A stretch of 25,796 bases of DNA from Polaromonas sp. (GTDB taxonomy: Bacteria; Pseudomonadota; Gammaproteobacteria; Burkholderiales; Burkholderiaceae_C), in assembly GCA_026786065.1 (NCBI GenBank), contig JAJAYS010000368.1, positions 1 through 25,796 of the forward strand, written 5' to 3'. A program made the position numbers and the translations under genes. The notes beneath the pieces were generated by a model that worked only from the letters and a program-made list of their open reading frames with translations, was not told the origin of the DNA and made no database searches. Below, in pieces: positions 6,509 through 13,862 of the stretch (the first letter of the stretch is position 1; each line of letters begins with the position of its first letter).

Positions 6509-8038
6509 ATGGAAGAACTCAATTCGCTTTTTCACGGCTTTAGCGTGATCCTGACACCGATGAACATCCTGTTGATGTTCGTCGGCATTATTCTCGGCGT
6601 GCTGATCGGGGTGCTCCCCGGACTTGGCGGCGCCAACGGTGTCGCAATCCTGCTGCCGCTGACCTTTGCGATGCCGCCGACCTCGGCCATCATCATGCTG
6701 TCCTGCATTTACTGGGGAGCCTTGTTCGGCGGCGCGATTACCTCCATTTTGTTCAACATCCCGGGTGAGCCCTGGTCGGTCGCGACCACCTTTGATGGCT
6801 ACCCGATGGCGCAAAACGGGGAAGCCGGCGCGGCCCTGACCGCTGCCTTTACCTCGTCGTTCATCGGGGCGTTTGTCGCGGTCGTGATGATCACTTTCAT
6901 GGCCCCGCTGGTGGCCAAATTCGCGCTCAAGTTCGGACCACCCGAGTTTTTTGCGGTGTACCTGCTGACCTTCTGCAGCTTTGTCGGAATGGGTAAAGGT
7001 TCGCCCTTCAAGATACTGGCTTCCATGACTATCGGTTTTGCGTTGGCGGCCGTCGGTATGGACACGGTGACAGGGCAGTTGCGCCTGACTTTCGGCTTCC
7101 CGGACCTGATGCGCGGCTTCGACTTTTTGATCGCAGTGATCGGCCTGTTCGGGATCGGCGAGATCCTGATCTCGATGGAAGAAGGCCTGGCGTTCTCCGG
7201 CAAGAACGCCAAGATCGACCCGAAAGTCGTGCTGGCAACCTGGAAAAAACTGCCCAAATACTGGCTCACGACCGTTCGCAGCTCCTTGATCGGTATCTGG
7301 ATGGGCATCACGCCGGGGGGCGCCACGCCAGCGTCGTTCATGAGCTATGGCCTGGCCAAAAAAATGTCCCGCGATGGTCACAAGTTCGGCACCGGTCAGC
7401 TCGAAGGCGTGATCGCTCCAGAAACCGCTGCCCACGCAGCCGGCACCAGCGCGATGCTGCCGATGCTGGCCCTTGGCATCCCCGGCTCGCCCACCGCCGC
7501 CGTGCTGCTTGGCGGTTTGCTGATCTGGGGACTGCAGCCGGGCCCCTTGTTGTTCGTCGAGCAAAAAGACTTTGTTTGGGGCCTGATCGCCAGCATGTAT
7601 CTGGGCAACCTGGTTGGCTTGATCGTCGTGTTGACGACGGTGCCGCTCTTTGCATCGATCCTGCGCATACCGTTCTCGATCATCGCGCCCGTCATCGTCG
7701 TGATCTGCGCGATTGGCGCCTACACGGTTCACAACGCGATGCTCGACATCTGGTTCATGCTGCTTTTCGGTGTGATGGGTTACCTGTTCAAAAAGCTCGA
7801 CTACCCGCTGGCACCGCTGGTTCTGGCGCTGGTGCTGGGCGACAAGGCCGAAGACTCTTTCCGTCAGGCGATGCTGATCTCGCAGGGCGATATGTCGATC
7901 CTGTGGTCCAACGCGCTGGTGGGCGGCATCAGCACGCTGGCATTGATTCTGTTGTTCTGGCCGTTGATTTCACGGCTGCTTGGCAAAGTCCTGCCGCAAA
8001 AGAAGAAGCAGTTCGACGTTGAACAGCCGGTGGATTGA
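6509..8038 (+). CDS. tctA: Tripartite tricarboxylate-type transporter, large permease subunit TctA
   Basis: This 509-residue protein with about 11-12 hydrophobic segments is the transport subunit. It carries the TctA signature GVLIGVLPGLGGANGVAILLP near residues 31-51, and the related GIWMGITPGGATPASFMSYG in the second half (about 260-280), reflecting the internal duplication of the family. The length is normal. It acts in the inner membrane with TctB and takes ligand from TctC, normally driven by ion gradients. It ends 29 bp from the converging regulator gene. The substrate is not readable from this subunit; oxalate or a related dicarboxylate is inferred from the island. Confidence 0.93.
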   Translation: MEELNSLFHGFSVILTPMNILLMFVGIILGVLIGVLPGLGGANGVAILLPLTFAMPPTSAIIMLSCIYWGALFGGAITSILFNIPGEPWSVATTFDGYPMAQNGEAGAALTAAFTSSFIGAFVAVVMITFMAPLVAKFALKFGPPEFFAVYLLTFCSFVGMGKGSPFKILASMTIGFALAAVGMDTVTGQLRLTFGFPDLMRGFDFLIAVIGLFGIGEILISMEEGLAFSGKNAKIDPKVVLATWKKLPKYWLTTVRSSLIGIWMGITPGGATPASFMSYGLAKKMSRDGHKFGTGQLEGVIAPETAAHAAGTSAMLPMLALGIPGSPTAAVLLGGLLIWGLQPGPLLFVEQKDFVWGLIASMYLGNLVGLIVVLTTVPLFASILRIPFSIIAPVIVVICAIGAYTVHNAMLDIWFMLLFGVMGYLFKKLDYPLAPLVLALVLGDKAEDSFRQAMLISQGDMSILWSNALVGGISTLALILLFWPLISRLLGKVLPQKKKQFDVEQPVD

Positions 8039-8067
8039 ATGCGGGGGAGGGAGCAGCCAACGCATAT

Positions 8068-8676
8068 TCAGATCTTGCCGCGTTGCTTCAGCCGACTCAG
8101 CGTTTCGGCCGACAAATTCAGATAGGCCGCGAGTTCTTTTTTTGGAATGCGCTCGGCAAGCTCGGGGTGTTTGCGCATAAAGCGCTTGACGCGGCCGGGA
8201 GCGTCAAGCAGGTGCAAAGTGATGGTGTGGGCCATGATTTCACTCATCAATTGCATCACTGAATATTCAAACGTTTGTTTAATCTGGTTATGCCGGTCCA
8301 TGAACGCGACCCAGTCGGGCAAGGGCATTTTTGCAACCCTCACTTTGGTTACGCAGACTGTGCTGTACGGTGTCGGCGTATTCAACCGCCAGGCGGCGTA
8401 ACTGGTTTCCATGTCTCGCTCGTCGGCAAAACGGAGAATCATTTCCTTCGCATCCTGGTTGGTCACCACCCGCTTCAGGATGCCTTCCAGAATGAAGTAT
8501 TGCTCCATCTGGTGCGCGCCCTGCTGAAGCAGGGTTTCTCCTTTATTGCGGTCAACAATCGAAAGATGCGGTTCCAGTTCGGTGCTCTGTTCTGCCGTCA
8601 TGCCCTTTAAAACGAAATTCTGAGCGAGCTGCACTCGGATGATGTTTTTCTCGGGATGGGTGGATACGGAGGACAT
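8068..8676 (-). CDS. Crp/Fnr-family regulator of the oxalate island
   Basis: This 202-residue regulator has a cyclic-nucleotide-binding-type sensor barrel (about residues 15-120; LLQQGAHQMEQYFILEGILKR), a long dimerisation helix, and a C-terminal helix-turn-helix (IPKKELAAYLNLSAETLSRL, residues 177-196). The recognition helix has E191, S194 and R195 in the E-x-x-S-R pattern with which FNR reads TTGA half-sites. None of FNR's N-terminal iron-sulfur cysteines is present, so direct oxygen sensing of the FNR kind is unlikely. The chain ends about seven residues after the recognition helix and so lacks the usual wing hairpin. The ATG at 8676 is preferred over an upstream in-frame start (8874), because the extension is not protein-like and would span the operator at 8734-8747. 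It lies divergent from oxc and convergent with tctA. Its effector is unknown. Confidence 0.88.
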   Translation of the reverse strand: MSSVSTHPEKNIIRVQLAQNFVLKGMTAEQSTELEPHLSIVDRNKGETLLQQGAHQMEQYFILEGILKRVVTNQDAKEMILRFADERDMETSYAAWRLNTPTPYSTVCVTKVRVAKMPLPDWVAFMDRHNQIKQTFEYSVMQLMSEIMAHTITLHLLDAPGRVKRFMRKHPELAERIPKKELAAYLNLSAETLSRLKQRGKI

Positions 8677-8733
8677 GAGACGGCGAGATGGGCGGCGGCA
8701 GCGACGCCAAAAAAAATTGGCATGCGACAAAAA

Positions 8734-8747
8734 TTGACCAGGGTCAA
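8734..8747. promoter_or_regulatory. Palindromic operator between the Crp/Fnr gene and oxc, TTGAC-N4-GTCAA
   Basis: TTGACCAGGGTCAA, extended by one more paired base on each side (A and T), is centred at 8740.5. It has the same half-sites as 4667-4680. On the plus strand a -10 box TATGAT lies at 8770-8775, predicting a start near 8782, exactly 41.5 bp from the operator centre. That is the geometry of class II activation by Crp/Fnr proteins. On the minus strand the site lies 58 bp before the regulator's own ATG, so autoregulation is possible. Confidence 0.72.
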
Positions 8748-8769
8748 TGGCAGGCGCTGGATCGATTCT

Positions 8770-8775
8770 TATGAT
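8770..8775 (+). promoter_or_regulatory. oxc: Predicted -10 box of the oxc promoter
   Basis: TATGAT differs from the consensus at one position. It is 22 bp downstream of the operator at 8734-8747, so the predicted start (about 8782) puts that operator at -41.5. There is no good -35 hexamer at the expected position, as is usual when the activator replaces it. The leader to the oxc ATG would be about 150 nt. Confidence 0.55.
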
Positions 8776-8933
8776 AACGCCAGCGACCAAGATTCCCTCC
8801 GCGAAGCGCGTTTCGGTCGCGCACTGGACAGGAGCACCGCGTCCCGAACGGGCCAGGTTATTCGTTATTTTCATTTACGCGGCGAGCGCCAGTGCGCGCG
8901 CTTTTTTTGAAGCTCAACGGAGCCACATTCAAA

Positions 8934-10652
8934 ATGACTCAAGAGACCCAATCAACCGATACCACCGACGGCTTCCATCTCGTCATCGACGCGCTGAAGC
9001 TCAACGGCATCGACACTATCTTCGGTGTTCCAGGTATTCCGATCACAGATTTGACCCGCATGGCCCAGGCAGAAGGCATGCGCGTGATCTCGTTTCGCCA
9101 CGAGCAACACGCCGGCAATGCGGCAGCGGCAGCGGGTTTTCTGACGCAAAAGCCGGGAATCTGTCTCACTGTTTCCGCGCCGGGTTTTCTGAACGGCCTG
9201 ACCGCACTGACGAATGCAACGACCAACTGCTTTCCGATGATCCTGATCAGCGGGTCAAGCGAACGCGAAATTGTAGATTTGCAGCAAGGCGACTATGAAG
9301 AGATGGGTCAGCTCGCCATCGCCTAACCGCTGTGCAAGGCGGCCTTTCGTGTGCTGCATGCCGAGGACATCGGGGTCGGCATCGCCCGCGCAATCCGCTC
9401 GGCCGTGTCAGGGCGACCAGGGGGCGTGTATCTGGATCTGCCAGCCAAATTGTTTTCGCAGACCATGGAAGCCGCAGCGGGAAAGAGGTCGCTCATCAAG
9501 GTGGTTGACGCCGCGCCGCGCCAGTTGCCTGCGACCGAGTCGGTGCAACGTGCGTTGGCGCTGCTCAAAACGGCCAAGCGCCCACTCATCCTGCTTGGCA
9601 AGGGTGCAGCCTATGCGCAGGTCGATGCCGACATTCGCGCACTGGTCGAAAAGACCGGCATCCCCTACCTGCCGATGTCGATGGCCAAGGGCCTGTTGCC
9701 GGACAACCATGTGCAGTCGGCGTCTGCGGCCCGCTCCTACGTGCTTGCTGAAGCCGATGTCGTGATGCTGGTGGGTGCCCGGCTGAACTGGCTGCTGTCG
9801 CACGGAAAAGGCAAGACCTGGGGCCAGGAAAAAGGCGCCAAGCAATTCATCCAGATCGACATTGCACCAACCGAGATCGACAGCAACGTCGCCATCGCGG
9901 CGCCGCTGATCGGCGACATCGGCTCCTGTGTGTCGGCACTCGTTGCCGGCCTCGGTGCGAACTGGGCCAAGCCGCCTGCCGAATGGACCAGTGCGATCAA
10001 CGATCGCAAAGACAAGAATCTTACGAAGATGTCGGCCACGCTGGCCTTGAACCCTTCGCCGATGAGCTTTCACAGCGCGCTCAATGTCATTCGCAATGTC
10101 GTCAAGGCCCGCCCTGATGTGATCGTCGTCAACGAAGGCGCGAATACGCTGGACTTCGCCCGGAGCATCGTCGATATGTACGAACCCAGAAAACGCCTCG
10201 ATGTCGGCACTTGGGGAATCATGGGGATAGGCATGGGTTTTTCCATTGGTGCCGCTGTCGTGACCGGCAAACCCGTGATTGCCATCGAAGGCGACAGCGC
10301 ATTCGGCTTTAGCGGTATGGAGGTCGAGACCATATGCCGCTACAACCTGCCGGTTTGCGTCATCGTCTTCAACAACAACGGGATCTACCGTGGCATCGAC
10401 GTCAACCCGACGGGCGGCAAGGATGTTGCCCCGACGGTGTTCGTCAAGAACGCCCGCTACGACAAAATGATGGAAGCATTCGGCGGCGTCGGGGTCCATG
10501 CCACGACGCCCGAAGAACTGCAAAAAGGCATCGACAAAGCCTTGGCTTCTGGCAGGCCCACGCTAATCAACGCGGTCATCGATGAGACCGCCGGAACCGA
10601 AAGCGGCCGTATTACCAGCCTGAACCCGACCAGCGCGGCGAAGAAAAAGTAA
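8934..10652 (+). pseudogene. oxc: Oxalyl-CoA decarboxylase, interrupted by an in-frame TAA at codon 131
   Basis: This ThDP-dependent enzyme converts oxalyl-CoA to formyl-CoA and CO2. The frame from 8934 to 10652 would encode 572 residues, the normal length for Oxc (about 568). Codon 131 (9324-9326) is TAA, and reading continues in the same frame on both sides without a frameshift. Family residues are in place: Glu57 in FRHEQHAG (ThDP activation), Y121-E122 in GDYEE (matching Tyr120-Glu121 of the Oxalobacter enzyme), [11 protein letters not shown] (ThDP-binding half), NNNGIYRG and the C-terminal ESGRITSLN that holds the CoA-contacting serine. The residue lost at the stop lies between QLAIA and PLCKAAFR, where relatives have a basic residue, so a single A-to-T change of AAA would explain it. 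The rest looks conserved, which fits a very recent mutation or a sequence error. The start at 8934 is chosen by family alignment over an ATG at 8892. Confidence 0.88.
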
Positions 10653-10668
10653 CCCCCCCCTTTTTTTT
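10653..10668 (+). repeat. C8T8 homopolymer tract between oxc and frc
   Basis: Eight C followed directly by eight T come immediately after the oxc stop codon. There is no hairpin in front, so this is not a standard terminator. Such runs slip in replication and in sequencing; the exact length is uncertain. Confidence 0.8.
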
Positions 10669-10683
10669 AAGGAAACAAGCACC

Positions 10684-11934
10684 ATGACCAAAGCACTCGA
10701 CGACATCAAGATCATCGACTTCACCCATGTCCAGGCCGGCCCTGCCTGCACGCAAATGCTCGCCTGGTTCGGCGCCGACGTCATCAAAGTCGAACGTCCT
10801 GGCTCCGGCGACGTGACACGCAGCCAGCTGCGCGACATCCCGAACGTCGATGCGCTGTATTTCACCCAGCTCAACAGCAACAAGCGCTCGTTGACACTCG
10901 ATACCAAGAAGCCCGAAGGCAAGATCGTCCTTGAAAAGCTGATCAAGGAATCGGATGTGATGGTCGAAAACTTCGGCCCGGGCGCGCTCGACCGGATGGG
11001 GTTCACCTGGGAGCGGATTCTCGAGCTGAATCCGAAGATGATCCTTGCGTCTGTAAAAGGCTTTAGCGACGGCCACCACTACGAAGACCTGAAAGTTTAT
11101 GAGAACGTTGCGCAGTGCGCGGGCGGCGCCGCATCGACCACCGGATTCTGGGACGGTCCGCCGACGGTCAGCGCTGCGGCGCTTGGCGACAGCAATACCG
11201 GCATGCACCTGGCGCTCGGTATTTTGACTGCCCTGCGCCATCGCGACAAAACCGGCAAGGGCCAAAAAGTTGCGGTGTCGATGCAGGACGCTGTGTTGAA
11301 CCTGTGCCGCGTCAAGCTGCGCGACCAATTGCGCCTGGACCGTCTCGGCTACCTTGAAGAGTACCCACAGTACCCGCACGGCAAGTTCACCGACGTGGTC
11401 CCGCGCGGCGGCAATGCCGGCGGTGGAGGTCAGCCAGGCTGGGTCCTTAAATGCAAGGGTTGGGAAACCGACCCGAACGCCTACATCTACTTCACCATTC
11501 AGGGACAGGCCTGGGCACCGATCTGCGATGCAATCGGCAAGCCGCAGTGGAAGGACGACCCGGACTACATGACGGCCAAAGCGCGGCAGCCGCACATCAC
11601 GGCCATCTTCGCGACGATTGAAGAGTGGCTCCAGGACAAGACCAAATTCGAGGCGGTCGATATCCTGCGCAAGTTCGACATCCCGTGTTCGCCTGTCATG
11701 TCGATGAAGGAGCTGGCCAACGACCCTTCTTTGCGCGCCAGCGGCACCATCACCGAAGTCGATCACAAAGAGCGCGGTAAATACCTGACCGTCGGCAGCC
11801 CGATCAAGTTCTCGGGCATGAAGGTCGAGATCACCGGTTCGCCGCTGCTCGGTGAGCACACCGACGAGGTTCTGGCCGGTCTGGGTTACACCAAGGACCA
11901 GGTCGCTGCGCTGCATACGGCCGGGGCCGTTTAA
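10684..11934 (+). CDS. frc: Formyl-CoA:oxalate CoA-transferase
   Basis: This 416-residue class III CoA-transferase moves CoA from formyl-CoA to oxalate, making the substrate for Oxc and releasing formate. The family start [13 protein letters not shown], the catalytic Asp169 in LGDSNTGMH, and the glycine loop G246-G249 in [10 protein letters not shown] that closes over the active site are all present. So is the C-terminal motif [11 protein letters not shown]. Position 48 is Gln, where the Oxalobacter enzyme has a Trp that I recall as important for substrate handling. A ribosome site AGGA at 10670-10673 precedes the ATG. The gene follows oxc by 31 bp and is closed by a strong terminator at 11979-12010. 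Confidence 0.94.
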   Translation: MTKALDDIKIIDFTHVQAGPACTQMLAWFGADVIKVERPGSGDVTRSQLRDIPNVDALYFTQLNSNKRSLTLDTKKPEGKIVLEKLIKESDVMVENFGPGALDRMGFTWERILELNPKMILASVKGFSDGHHYEDLKVYENVAQCAGGAASTTGFWDGPPTVSAAALGDSNTGMHLALGILTALRHRDKTGKGQKVAVSMQDAVLNLCRVKLRDQLRLDRLGYLEEYPQYPHGKFTDVVPRGGNAGGGGQPGWVLKCKGWETDPNAYIYFTIQGQAWAPICDAIGKPQWKDDPDYMTAKARQPHITAIFATIEEWLQDKTKFEAVDILRKFDIPCSPVMSMKELANDPSLRASGTITEVDHKERGKYLTVGSPIKFSGMKVEITGSPLLGEHTDEVLAGLGYTKDQVAALHTAGAV

Positions 11935-11978
11935 ACCGGCGCTGGAAGACCTTAGTCGTCCGCAAGGACATCACCATC

Positions 11979-12010
11979 GACGGCGTTCTTTCAGAACGCC
12001 GTCTTTGCTT
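11979..12010 (+). terminator. Strong hairpin terminator after frc
   Basis: An 11-bp perfect stem (GACGGCGTTCT at 11979-11989 with AGAACGCCGTC at 11993-12003) has a three-base loop and is followed by TTTGCTT. It lies 45 bp after the frc stop and 35 bp before the PAS gene start. It would therefore separate or attenuate expression of the downstream PAS-frc2-fdh genes. The T run is short and interrupted, so read-through is likely. Confidence 0.7.
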
Positions 12011-12044
12011 GCAAACCCGCTTGTTCACGGGTGGAAAGGCAGCC

Positions 12045-12518
12045 ATGCAATCGAATGTCGATTTCAAGCAACTCGTCGAAGCCGTAGGCGACGCCATCGT
12101 GGTGTCTGGCGCCGACGGTGCCATCACGTTGTGGAACCCTGCGGCAGAGCGCATGTTCGGCCACTCAGAAAGCGAAGCCTTGGGGCAGTCGCTGGACCTC
12201 ATCGTTCCGCAGCGCCAGCAGCAGCGCCACTGGGATGGTTATCACAAAACGATGGCCACCGGCATCACACGTTACGGCAGCGATGTTCTGCGCGTACCGG
12301 CGGTGCACAAAGACGGGCATATGCTGTCTATCGCTTTTACCGTCGCCCTGCTGCACTCGGCCGACCGAAAAGTGTCGGCTATCGTCGCCGTCATTCGCGA
12401 CGAGTCGGCCCGGTTTACACAAGAGCGCGAGCTGAAAAAACGCCTGACCGATCTGGAATCCCGGGTAGCGGGTAGCTCCGCTCTGGCCGAAGCCGACGCG
12501 GCGAAGCGACCGGGCTGA
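12045..12518 (+). CDS. Small stand-alone PAS-domain protein in the oxalate island
   Basis: This 157-residue soluble protein is made of a single PAS domain (about residues 5-120; VEAVGDAIVVSGADGAITLW, AAERMFGHSESEALGQ, HKDGHMLSIAFTVALL, VIRDESARF). A short C-terminal coiled-coil-like segment (TQERELKKRLTDLESRV) follows. No kinase, cyclase or DNA-binding domain is attached. The F-helix region reads QQRHWDGYHKTMATG, close to the FixL heme PAS pattern RHDSY, but with an extra Trp after the His, so heme binding is only a possibility. The ATG at 12045 has the ribosome site GAAAGG at 12034-12039; a TTG 36 bases upstream lacks support. It lies between the two frc paralogues, suggesting a sensing or partner-binding role in oxalate metabolism. 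The ligand is unknown. Confidence 0.85.
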   Translation: MQSNVDFKQLVEAVGDAIVVSGADGAITLWNPAAERMFGHSESEALGQSLDLIVPQRQQQRHWDGYHKTMATGITRYGSDVLRVPAVHKDGHMLSIAFTVALLHSADRKVSAIVAVIRDESARFTQERELKKRLTDLESRVAGSSALAEADAAKRPG

Positions 12519-12565
12519 CAGGCTGGTATGGGTAAGAATCGGTTTATTATTACCCCACAATTTTT

Positions 12566-13813
12566 ATGACCCAAGCACTGGACGGCGTCCGAATCCTCGA
12601 TTTCACCCATGTTCAATCCGGGCCGACCTGCACTCAGTTGCTGGCCTGGTTTGGTGCGGATGTCATCAAGGTCGAACGGGCCGGCAGCGGCGATGCGACG
12701 CGCGCGCAACTGCGTGATATTCCGGGCGTGGACAGCCTGTATTTCACGATGCTCAACCACAACAAGCGCTCGATCACGCTGGACACCAAGACTGCCAAAG
12801 GGCGGGAAGTCCTGGACAAGCTGATCACCACCTGCGACGTGCTGGTCGAGAACTTTGCGCCGGGCGCGCTCGACCGCATGGGCATTACCTGGGAGCACAT
12901 CCAGGCGCTCAACCCGCGGATGATCGTCGGGTCGGTCAAAGGCTTTGGGCCTGGCCCGTACGAAGACTGCAAGGTTTACGAGAACGTTGCGCAGTGCGCA
13001 GGCGGGGCGGCCTCTACGACGGGTTTCGACGACGGACCACCGATGGTCACCGGCGCGCAAATTGGCGACAGCGGCACCGGCTTGCACCTGGCCATAGGGA
13101 TCGTCGCCGCGCTCTATCAGCGCAACACCACCGTGCGCGGCCAGAAGGTTCTCGCCCCCATGCAAGATGCGGTTTTGAATCTGTGCCGGGTCAAGCTGCG
13201 CGACCAGCAGCGCCTGGAGCGCACCCACACCTTGCACGAATACCCGCAGTATCCCGACGGCAAGTTCGGCGAAGCAGTGCCGCGTGCCGGCAATGCCTCG
13301 GGTGGCGGACAACCCGGAGCCATCCTCAAATGCCTTGGCTGGGAGACAGACGCCAATGCCTACATCTACTTCATCACCCAGGGCGCCGCTTGGCCCGACG
13401 TCTGCCGTGTCATCGGCGAGCCCGACTGGATCGATGACGAGGCCTATGCAACACCCCAGGCACGGCTGCTGCACCTGAAACCCATCTTCGCCCGCATCGA
13501 GCAATGGACCATGACCCTGACCAAGTTCGAGGCAATGGACATCCTCAACAAATACGACATTCCCTGTGGCCCGATCCTGTCGATGAAGGAAATCGCCGAG
13601 GAACCGGCGCTGCGCGAAACCGGAACCATCGTCGAAGTGGATCATCCGGCGCGCGGCAAATACCTGACGGTAGGCAATCCGATCAAGATGTCCGACAGCC
13701 CCACTGTCGTGACCCGCTCGCCGCTTTTGGGCGAACACACCGACGAAATCCTGGCACAGCTCGGCTATGGCGTGCAAGCCATCTCGGAGCTGCGCAGCGC
13801 AGCCGTTATCTGA
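12566..13813 (+). CDS. frc: Second formyl-CoA:oxalate CoA-transferase paralogue (class III CoA-transferase)
   Basis: This 415-residue paralogue of the gene at 10684 is collinear with it and keeps long identical stretches ([33 protein letters not shown] with Gln48). The catalytic Asp168 (IGDSGTGLH) and the C-terminal [11 protein letters not shown] are conserved. Differences sit near the active site: the flexible loop begins with Ser245 instead of Gly (NASGGGQPG), FWDGPP is FDDGPP, and one residue is missing in the KGF..GP.YED segment. It may use a different acid or CoA donor, or work in another condition. AT-rich DNA with TATTAT precedes the ATG and no Shine-Dalgarno is visible, so it may have its own promoter. 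The fdh genes follow after 49 bp. Confidence 0.9.
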   Translation: MTQALDGVRILDFTHVQSGPTCTQLLAWFGADVIKVERAGSGDATRAQLRDIPGVDSLYFTMLNHNKRSITLDTKTAKGREVLDKLITTCDVLVENFAPGALDRMGITWEHIQALNPRMIVGSVKGFGPGPYEDCKVYENVAQCAGGAASTTGFDDGPPMVTGAQIGDSGTGLHLAIGIVAALYQRNTTVRGQKVLAPMQDAVLNLCRVKLRDQQRLERTHTLHEYPQYPDGKFGEAVPRAGNASGGGQPGAILKCLGWETDANAYIYFITQGAAWPDVCRVIGEPDWIDDEAYATPQARLLHLKPIFARIEQWTMTLTKFEAMDILNKYDIPCGPILSMKEIAEEPALRETGTIVEVDHPARGKYLTVGNPIKMSDSPTVVTRSPLLGEHTDEILAQLGYGVQAISELRSAAVI

Positions 13814-13862
13814 CAACCCTTTCCGGCGCGGCGCCGGGCTTTTCCGACTGACTTCCAAACTT

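Noticed and set aside
8068..8676. Calling the regulator an oxygen-sensing FNR
   Set aside because: The N-terminal cysteine cluster of FNR is absent; only the recognition helix resembles FNR.
8677..8874. Longer N-terminus of the Crp/Fnr regulator from 8874
   Set aside because: The extra 66 residues are not family-like and would cover the palindrome at 8734-8747 and the oxc promoter.
9324..9326. Recoding of the stop (selenocysteine or pyrrolysine)
   Set aside because: Selenocysteine uses TGA and pyrrolysine uses TAG; this is TAA. No special residue is expected at this place in the family.
9351..10652. The long open frame after the TAA taken as a separate gene
   Set aside because: It is in the same frame as the upstream part and continues the oxalyl-CoA decarboxylase without a gap. 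A protein starting at 9351 would lack the PYR-domain Glu57 and the Y121-E122 pair. I treat both as one interrupted gene.
13823..13846. CCGGC/GCCGG hairpin plus CTTTT as a terminator between frc2 and fdh1B
   Set aside because: The stem has only five pairs and the T run is short; the tight spacing suggests cotranscription. Possible weak attenuation only.
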